Shown: piece by piece, positions 58,914 to 64,000 of the stretch | How positions within the stretch are numbered: the first letter of the stretch is position 1 | How the letters are laid out: every line of letters begins with the position of its first letter | Assembly (NCBI GenBank): GCA_030142905.1 | Contig: JASJOG010000035.1 | Span: 1,794,001 to 1,858,000 of the forward strand | Direction: 5' to 3' | Origin: Heliopora coerulea | Taxonomy: Eukaryota; Cnidaria; Anthozoa; Scleralcyonacea; Helioporidae | Length of the DNA: 64,000 nt | The notes under the pieces: model-generated | Told to the model about the DNA's origin: nothing | The model's input: only the letters and a program-made list of their open reading frames with translations | Databases searched by the model: none | Translations under genes and position numbers: made by a program

Positions 58914-61900
58914 CACGTATTTATTTATGTTTCATTTTCCGATTCAAAAATGTACGTCAGTTCATTTGCTCGTTTGTCCGTTATCTGTGTCTCCTTGTAG
59001 ACGGTCTAACTGACGGACAAACGAGCAAATGAACTGACATACATTTTTGAATCGGAAAATGAAACATAAGTAAATACGTGTATAAACTTAACATTCTTAC
59101 CACCAAAGTACATGGAATATAGGCATTGTGAAAGTTTTATTGAATCTTACGTTTCGTTGCTTGACATCCTGTCACTCTCCCTCCCTTTGCCTTTACTCCT
59201 GACTTCCTCTCACACAGCTATGTTAATATCACATTTGTAATACTGTATAATATAAAAATATCGCTTATGTAACATAACCTATCATTCTCTGATGATGTCG
59301 CACGAAGCTACGAAACGTGAGATTCAATAAAACCTTCACAATGTCCATATTCCGTATATTTTGCTGGACTATCTTATGTTTACTTCATTCTTACCACCAG
59401 TAACGGCAATTTCGTAATATTTATCCGGCTGCGTTAACCATAAGTTTGCCTTGAATTCATAGGTTTTTCCATCTGGCGTAGTGACAGTAACCTAGCAAAA
59501 ATGGAATTATGAGATAACATTTCGAAAAGATGCACAGTGATTAGCTGAAAAGTGTGTACCTGTATATTCGATTTAACCAAGAGAAAATAGCTTGAGTGTA
59601 TGTGTTGTAATAGAAACATGAATGACGTCATTTCATCGGGAAAAATGACATAATTTCAGACGGAAAAGTACCTAAGTGGGAACACGAGGAGTAGCCGAGT
59701 TATCCACGTCTCTATACTCTAATACAATACGGAATGACGTCATCCATGTCTCTGTTGTCAGTGAGGAAATGAGGCTCGTCCAATTAGAGCATGCGTAGGA
59801 TCGACGCTTGTTATTTTATAAAAATAAAAAAAAACATGGAGAAGCTCGCGTCATAAAATTTGCTGTTCTGTAAAGTAAGCAGAATATTTATGACAACCCC
59901 CCCTGCAAACCAGTACCTTCTTTAAAGTACACGTGAGGTCAAAATCACATTTGAAAAAAGATTGGGTAATTTGATCGAATTTTAAAATTACGAAAACTAG
60001 CGCTTATAGCGTTATAACGCCTCACTTCATCATTGAGGTATTACGACCTAAGAGATATGTGAATGACATATCTCTATCTATATGCGGCTTCTATCTCCGT
60101 GTGAGACTCAGAAATCAGTTTTCTAAGGTATGGGCTTCTTGAACCAGGATCTGTCGCCCGAAAAACAAACCTGAAATTAAAGACAAATTAGCTGAAAGTA
60201 ATCTTGGATCACAAAAATGCCTATCCGAATTTTCAATCAATTTTTTAAAACATTCAAATTTCGCCGCTGCAGATATCGTAATTGAATAATCTCGTACATC
60301 GCACCAGAGCTTGCCGGTCTCCAAAGAAAAAGCGCACTGTCCATCAGCAATGGGAACATCGCACAGGATTTATAGATTACTTCATGGCTGGTGAGCACGT
60401 ACAATTTTTATTCACTAGTTGTGATGAATCACAAACGAACGTGAGAAGGAACAAGTGAGAGAGTTCGAAATTCATGAGGAGTTTATCTCCGGGGAGTTTA
60501 TTGCAATGCGTACAAAATTGTTCTCGTCGCGCACCATTCATTCATATCATACATTTTTATTACAAGTGAAACAAGCCATGTATAACAACTCTTATATCAC
60601 ACTAGTCTTCACCTGGTCTAACAGCCAATCAGGACCAATACCGAAGTTACTTCTCTTGATTTTAATTTTGTTTAGATTGGTTAAGTCTTTCGAGTCTTTA
60701 ACACCATTAAATGTGTCGGTTCTGGAATATCAAAAAACAAAACAAGTTCAGTTACGACCGTTTTGAAAGATACTTGAGCTGTTATTCCTGCGTGTGTTAA
60801 ATAAAAAACCGGGACTAGTCGTTAAAAAATCAAAGCACAAAATAAGGTCATAAGGTCCATCAGGCTTTCTGACTGGCGTCAGTAGGTATCTAGGTGTCCG
60901 CAGGATTTTTTTGATGGGCTGACGGAAAGTTCAAAAAAGTACACTGATGTTCAAATTTCAAGCGAGTGTCAAGTCGATATAACTAGAGAATTCGTCCAGC
61001 AGTCAGATTACACCAGGGCCAACTCTAAGAAAATTTCAATAATGTATACTTATGGGTGAGTACCAAAGTTAGCAGACAAGCCAGTGTATATTGGCATTGC
61101 CACCTGACTTTATTACTGGAAGTAAAGCAACTCTTTAAGCATGTATTATTAAAAGTCTAAGGTTGGAAATCATAAGAAAGAATTCAGTACTAAAATAATA
61201 AGGTTTACCAAGTTAATTTAGGTAGAGGATTGTCTGAGGTCCAAATGAACATGGGTAGTTTCCAAGCAAACCACGGAACTTCCTGCCCGCTGAGACTGAA
61301 ACTAACGATCACATTTTCGAGCCTCTAAATTTCTGAAAAATCTTAGAATACCAATACTGCACAGCCTTCGATTCAAAACTGCACACTTTCCAATCAATAG
61401 TGCATAAAGTGTATTATACTGCACATTAAAGTAGGCGGTCGATTACGCAATCAGCTGAACTTTTGCAACATCTAAGTCTCCGAGGTAAAAGAAAGTACGA
61501 GTCAAACCACAGGACAAGGCAATTAGGTTGGCTAACTTATTTTAGATCTGCGAGCAAAGAAGGAGGATGTCGATTACATTTTGAACTTATTACCTTCCGC
61601 AACAAAGATCCAGTTTAAGCTTTTCTTGGCATATGTAAGGAAAGGTTACTCACGTTGTTATAAGGTACTAAAATTTTTCCACTAATGGAGGCTGAAAGCT
61701 CTCTCCTTGACGGGTCAAATCGTCTGGTGTTAACCAGAGTAAAATAACAGGAAAAGAGTTGATAAAAATAAGTTTAACCTTCCCCCCTCAACAAGTAACA
61801 TCGTCGGGGATTAGCCAGAGTAAAATAATAGGAGACCACTACCACTGGGAAATAGTGAAGAAGGTTGGATACACCCAGGCAAAAGAGTCCCTCTATGACC

Positions 61901-63823
61901 CCCCTTGCTGACACACATGCTAGAAATTGGTGAGTCAAATTAGCTCCTATGCGCTGTCAAAGTGTTGATTACGCATTTGCCCCTCAGTAATACGTAGTAA
62001 CTGGACAACACGAAGCACTTGAAGTCCGACTGTGAAATGTCACCTCAAAGCCTGAAATCCGCCACCGCAATTCACCATACGTCAGTGGTCATCTCATATA
62101 GTTTAGCACCACAAATTTCAAGCAGTTCCTCACTTCATCAAAACCGATCGTTTCGAATTTGTCGGAAAATTCAGTGGAAGTGAAATTTCTTAATGCCTAG
62201 ATTTGGATGAATCAGCTGATTTTTCAAAAACAGCCGCCAATCAGATGACAGAATCGATGGTACGATCCCAGGGGAAGACGGTGAAAAATTCTATATCACA
62301 ACCAAGTTGCATGAGCAAGACAGTGCATAAATTTCTAGGAAAATTATTTTGAGCTTTCCAGTAAACCGCAAATGTTTACCGACTTACTTTCCAGATTCGA
62401 AGAGGTTGACAAATAGAGATCCAGAAAGTTCTAACTTGTTGGTGTGATCCTGTTGATTTGTCGCTCTTGAAATTCCATACAATATGACCTTCACGGTCGC
62501 GTCGGTACCAGGACCGTCCAATGTGCCCGCTCTATGCTTAGTACCAGTCTTCACGACAATATTGTACCGCGCGGCGTCTGCAAAATAAAAACGGGCATGG
62601 AGCATTAGAAAACTTGTCGAGGTTGTAAGTATGCTCTCCGATCCGCAAGGTTTCGGGGTTCTTAAAAGTGCAAAACCTTGTAGCTCTGTGGGCTCGTTGC
62701 TCATAAGATGGGCTTTTATTGGAAACATAAATTATATCATGTCCTTTGTACGCACGTTCTCAAGCTATTCTACTCAGAAAAACTTTCTGAGTACCTGACG
62801 GGAATCGAACCCGTAACTTTCTGATTGCCGGTGAGATGCTCCAACCATTGAGCTACATGGATAGATTATAAATTATATTCGCAAAGAGAGCTTGGTAGAG
62901 CGCCAATATTTCGAGGATTTATTATAGTCCAATTTTGTCTGGATTTACTTGGTAAATGCGATAAGTTGCAATTGGTTTCAAATTTTGTCTTGTCAACAAC
63001 AAAGTAACTCAACCGAAAACAAGATAATTTCTGAAATTATCATTTGTTAGCAAACTTCACCAAATAAGGGAGTTGGACATAATGACAAGAATCTACAGCT
63101 GGCTGTCATTGAACAAGCAATTTTTTCGGATTGGTAGCGACGCTATGTTTCCTTTTCTATATCCTCAATACAGTTGTTTTGGTTTACTCCAGATTTGACA
63201 TCTGGGAAGAAATGTTGGGGAAATATAAGCCAAATTTTATAATCAAAAATGACATCCTCCGAAATACACCAGGGCGAAGAATCGGAGAAACTCAAATACT
63301 AATTTAGTTTGACTTCGTATTAATTTGTATGATGTAGATGCCAGTGCATTTTCAAAAAATATGTCTTGAATACACTATAATATGATTATTCACCGATAAT
63401 TAATGAAAATCAGTAAAGTCCATTTGGATTAACCAATGTATGTCGTTAAGACCATCACATTGCTATTCAAAGCTTATAACATACTCCATTTGTAAGTGGA
63501 CTACTCGAAACAGTTAGCATTTTTTGCTGATTTGTTGTAAACAAACACGGCAACAGGATCAAACGACTCGCATGGTTTTATTCAACTACACCCAATATCG
63601 TGCAACACATCGAACAGTGTTGGAAAATTTGACAAATGTTGTCCTACGTGCTTTCAGCTGAACCAAAGTTACTTTTAGTGTACTCCATCATGCTACCAAA
63701 AAGTGGTTCAATTAAGATAGTCAAGTCCAATCAAAGCATGACCTTACCTGAACATTTTGTTAAGTAAATTAACACCAATAACACCGTCCAACTGTAAAAT
63801 ATCAACTTCTCGTCGCAGCTCAT
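48051..63823 (-). CDS. Gene C: secreted PLAT - Pro/Thr - PLAT - lectin-like - Pro/Thr - minicollagen CRD protein
   Basis: Predicted exons in order: 63823-63748, 62577-62388, 59491-59395, 56507-56121, 56011-55861, 53409-53316, 51361-50933, 49208-48906 and 48346-48051 (TGA). All identified joins are in phase with GT/AG borders. One central exon of each PLAT domain (phase 2 in, 0 out) was not found, one between 62388 and 59491, one between 55861 and 53409. The known exons give about 670 residues. The product starts with a signal peptide, so it should enter the secretory pathway. PLAT domains bind lipids or proteins, and minicollagen cysteine-rich domains form disulfide networks in the nematocyst wall, so a crosslinked capsule or matrix protein is inferred. 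The introns are long and hold the hexamer satellite, SINEs, palindromes and hammerhead motifs listed separately. Confidence 0.8.
48906..49208 (-). CDS. Gene C: Pro/Thr-rich linker exon 2
   Basis: DKSGQIILPEKSGLSPPVVP leads into a Thr/Pro/Ser tract with SPPGIPGAPNPPSLTPTP, which contains a short collagen-like G-x-P run, and ends LVDPMHPEYG at a phase 1 donor (tatg|gtaggt). Confidence 0.8.
49955..50027 (-). repeat. tRNA-derived SINE head, well preserved
   Basis: Box A tagctcagttggcagagc and box B gggttcgattccc are intact on the minus strand, with a possible anticodon arm tcgc...gcga. The 5' gcctccg does not pair with the 3' tgaatgg, so it is not a functional tRNA gene. Confidence 0.75.
50190..50455. 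repeat. Dispersed repeat rich in TTTCACATGTGAAA palindromes, copy 2
   Basis: At least eight ttcacatgtgaa-like motifs, ending taatatgtgaaatttttaag. Same family as 28996-29190. Confidence 0.75.
50600..50825. mobile_element. Inverted pair of tRNA-derived SINE ends (foldback)
   Basis: Left ccctatactcagagaaacg and right cgttttcctgagtataggg are inverted copies. Just inside them lie opposed box B regions (ggggatcgaacccgcaacc near 50638 and gctgcgggttcgatcccc near 50768). Confidence 0.75.
50933..51361 (-). CDS. Gene C: three-fold lectin-like (beta-trefoil-like) domain
   Basis: 143 residues with three similar Cys-to-Cys units: CVHPLGSKL..ADGC, then GVILHLASGMCLQGES..NPQC, then GGSLQEAKSGKCVATNQ..SDVC. 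The repeated G-x-(I/L)-x-x-x-x-S-G-x-C turn and the three-fold pattern suggest a ricin B-like beta-trefoil. Similar GSLQ..SGKC repeats are, to my knowledge, frequent in anthozoan secreted proteins. Sugar binding is not shown. Phase 1 to 1, so it is a single shufflable exon. Confidence 0.75.
51466..52978. repeat. 1.5-kb (TATAGG)n microsatellite in a gene C intron
   Basis: About 250 copies of ataggt with acaggt, aagt and gata variants. The variant string ggtacagtataggtacagat recurs near 51785, 52150 and 52275, showing block duplications inside the array. Long stop-free frames on the minus strand are artefacts of the period. Confidence 0.98.
52979..53085. repeat. (AT)n/(GT)n and 16-bp tgtgtttgtgtgcatg repeats
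   Basis: Directly abuts the hexamer array. Confidence 0.9.
53316..53409 (-). CDS. Gene C: last part of PLAT domain 2
   Basis: IMVIPQNEIVYEFVINGWLE then PGNPLEKRVTD, matching the domain 1 exon at 59491-59395 in length (94 vs 97 nt), position of the Y-E-F strand and N/G-W-L, and phases (0 to 1). Confidence 0.78.
53490..53600. repeat. Inverted repeat around gagtagaatag
   Basis: acgcacgttctcaaactattctactc and, inverted, gagtagaatagcttgagaacgtacgt. The same sequence forms the tail of the SINEs at 53740-53870 and 62740-62870. Confidence 0.7.
53740..53870 (+). repeat. tRNA-derived SINE
   Basis: Box A gtagctcaatggttagagc, box B gggttcgattccc, then the family tail ctcagaaagtttttctgag and agtagaatag. 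The sister copy at 62740-62870 is on the minus strand. Confidence 0.8.
55861..56011 (-). CDS. Gene C: first half of PLAT domain 2
   Basis: AIPYDIIVYTGSSSQASSRA then NIYVTLYGPVG and EIHLKSPTGRQAF. The same Y.I.V.TG...A.V.LYG signature as domain 1 but with little other identity. Exon phases (1 in, 2 out) equal those of the domain 1 exon. Confidence 0.88.
56121..56507 (-). CDS. Gene C: Pro/Thr-rich linker exon 1
   Basis: 129 codons, mostly Pro, Thr, Asn, Ser, with a loose repeat around IPTNPVSPNTAPTQPSTPT. The internal GTACAG donor at 56120 is used rather than reading on, since it is in phase 1 and joins to PLAT domain 2. Such sequence is typically extended and O-glycosylated, a mucin-like spacer. 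Confidence 0.82.
56845..56960. repeat. Inverted repeat in gene C intron
   Basis: atattatgagttcaactta and its complement taagttgaactcataatat around an 80-bp loop. Confidence 0.75.
57105..57490 (-). mobile_element. tRNA-derived SINE split by a ~255-bp insertion
   Basis: The minus-strand SINE head has box B at about 57150 (complement of gggattcgaaccagcgacc) and box A at about 57465 (complement of tctatcaactgagctagaa). Between them lies AT-rich sequence ending in four ttatg units and flanked by cactct on both sides, a likely target duplication. An uninterrupted relative is at 57955-58090. Confidence 0.7.
57640..57815. repeat. Long palindrome
   Basis: Arms of about 80 bp (57640-57720 and 57727-57815), nearly perfect around gccgaagaataatgtcatct and its complement, with a 6-bp centre. 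Confidence 0.9.
57955..58090 (+). repeat. tRNA-derived SINE
   Basis: Box A ttgtagctcagttggtaggg, box B gcgggttcgaatctc, tail aagtagag..cgtttcactt. No acceptor stem pairing. Confidence 0.75.
58187..58232 (-). ncRNA. Type I hammerhead ribozyme candidate, complete core
   Basis: Minus strand: stem I actaca, core ctgatga, stem II ggcc-caata-ggcc, core gaa, stem III acgg-tt-ccgt, cleavage base c, then tgtagt pairing fully with actaca. Every conserved position of the hammerhead fits. Short stem III is typical of the motifs in Penelope-like retroelements. Confidence 0.85.
58339..58460. repeat. Near-perfect palindrome, 59-bp arms
   Basis: Left arm 58339-58397, right arm 58402-58460, 4-bp centre tagt. 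It lies 110 bp from the hammerhead at 58187-58232, and the flanks contain inverted gagcgctct motifs. Confidence 0.93.
58641..58690 (+). ncRNA. Hammerhead ribozyme motif in tandem unit 1
   Basis: ctgatga, stem II gctgt-ggt-acagc (5 bp), gaa, acgtacgt stem III, cleavage base c, then tgcag. Stem I pairs gca with tgc next to the core, then is interrupted, as in natural type I motifs with internal loops. Confidence 0.8.
58824..58875 (+). ncRNA. Hammerhead ribozyme motif in tandem unit 2
   Basis: Same layout 184 bp downstream. Core ctgatga and gaaac intact; stem II ggtgt-ggc-acagc has one G-G mismatch; stem III acgtacgt is kept. Confidence 0.72.
58911..59084. repeat. Long palindrome, ~73-bp arms
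   Basis: Left arm 58911-58983 and right arm 59010-59084, with a short loop containing ctgtgtctccttgtagacgg. Few mismatches. Confidence 0.9.
59112..59355. mobile_element. Inverted-repeat element
   Basis: gcattgtgaaagttttattg and cttacgtttcgt on the left; acgaaacgtgagattcaata and aaaccttcacaatg inverted on the right. A ctgatga precedes the right acgaaacg, recalling a decayed hammerhead. Confidence 0.7.
59395..59491 (-). CDS. Gene C: last part of PLAT domain 1
   Basis: VTVTTPDGKTYEFKANLWLT then QPDKYYEIAVTG. This is the terminal V.V...G..Y.F..N.WL strand pair of PLAT domains. Acceptor gctag, donor ggtg|gtaag, phase 0 to 1. Confidence 0.82.
59580..59830. repeat. Diverged foldback copy (tgacgtcatt family)
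   Basis: atagaaacatgaatgacgtc, aacacgaggagtagccgag and gaggctcgtccaattagagc match the 46766-47100 region. Confidence 0.65.
60340..62380. other. Gene C intron sequence
   Basis: A central PLAT domain 1 exon should lie between 62388 and 59491 but none was convincing. Two copies of the short gagtaaaat repeat occur at 61685-61840. Confidence 0.45.
62388..62577 (-). CDS. Gene C exon 2: first half of PLAT domain 1
   Basis: YNIVVKTGTKHRAGTLDGPG then TDATVKVILYG and LSGSLFVNLFESG. The Y.I.VKTG....GT(D)A.V.V.LYG pattern is diagnostic of PLAT/LH2. Donor ggaaa|gtaagt, phase 2. Confidence 0.88.
62740..62870 (-). repeat. tRNA-derived SINE
   Basis: Minus-strand box A gtagctcaatggttggagc and box B gggttcgattccc, then ctcagaaagtttttctgag and agaatagcttgagaacg. 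Sister of the plus-strand copy at 53740-53870. Confidence 0.8.
63748..63823 (-). CDS. Gene C exon 1: signal peptide
   Basis: MSCDEKLIFYSWTVLLVLIY then LTKCS. A charged start, a hydrophobic core WTVLLVLIYL and a small residue near the end form a typical signal peptide. The exon ends TCAG|GTAAGG and joins to AC in the next exon to make Asp, after which DAARYNIVVKTG begins the PLAT domain. The ATG context is accATGa. Confidence 0.8.
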
Positions 63824-64000
63824 GGTATTCCCTACCTTTGGAGGATTTCTCGAAGCATCAGTGAAATTTCATTAAAAAAATCAATATGCCGTTGTTTCAG
63901 TCCGGTGAAAATATATTAGTTTACCAGTAGGGAAACAGGTGGTGGGCGGGTAGGAGTTATTGGGGAGTTTAACCCTTCCATGCATGCCCATCTCGTACAA

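Noticed and set aside
60115..60174. Missing central exon of PLAT domain 1 (acceptor near 60173, reading FVFRATDPGS)
   Set aside because: Phase fits at the 5' side, but the sequence lacks the expected G-x-x-x-x-W-x-L pattern and has no in-phase donor.

Overview
The window is animal nuclear DNA, most likely from an anthozoan cnidarian such as a stony coral. Coding sequence is split into short exons with GT/AG introns and consistent phases. One gene ends in two cysteine-rich domains of the minicollagen (nematocyst) type. Most of the rest is AT-rich intron or intergenic DNA packed with transposon debris, microsatellites and palindromes. No prokaryotic features are present.

Four protein-coding loci can be supported. 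(1) Gene A, minus strand (15008 to 6603), starts with a death effector domain (DED) exon and continues through at least five more exons. (2) Gene B, plus strand (22802 to 30498), repeats the A exon series with the same intron phases, but has a disordered N-terminus instead of the DED and a large coiled-coil insertion. A and B are divergently arranged paralogues. (3) Between them lies the housekeeping gene MRPS24 (19205 to 20030, plus) for a mitochondrial small-subunit ribosomal protein, and a broken DED exon (17610 to 17890, minus) that looks like the relic of a third copy. (4) Gene C, minus strand (63823 to 48051), encodes a secreted mosaic: signal peptide, PLAT domain, Pro/Thr linker, second PLAT domain, a three-fold Cys-containing lectin-like domain, another Pro/Thr linker, and two minicollagen-type cysteine-rich domains. 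The 3' ends of A and B and one central exon of each PLAT domain in C were not found.

Layout: 0 to 4.6 kb, a ~500-bp-armed foldback split by a Tigger-like element that carries a LINE tail. 6.6 to 15 kb, gene A with hAT and Tigger insertions in its introns. 15 to 19 kb, minisatellite, tRNA-like SINEs, DED relic and an hAT-like element. 19.2 to 20 kb, MRPS24. 22.8 to 30.5 kb, gene B. 32 to 47.5 kb, repeat-dominated: a 167-bp satellite with a higher-order repeat, two Penelope-like (PLE) remnants, a Helitron-like element and several foldbacks with telomere-like centres. 48 to 64 kb, gene C, whose introns hold a 1.5-kb hexamer microsatellite, tRNA-derived SINEs, near-perfect palindromes and three hammerhead ribozyme motifs, two of them in a 184-bp direct tandem as in animal retrozymes.

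Functional reading: A (and perhaps B) probably belongs to the expanded DED-based death/innate-immunity signalling repertoire of cnidarians. C is probably a secreted, disulfide-crosslinked structural protein of the nematocyst or extracellular matrix. These roles are inferred from domains only.
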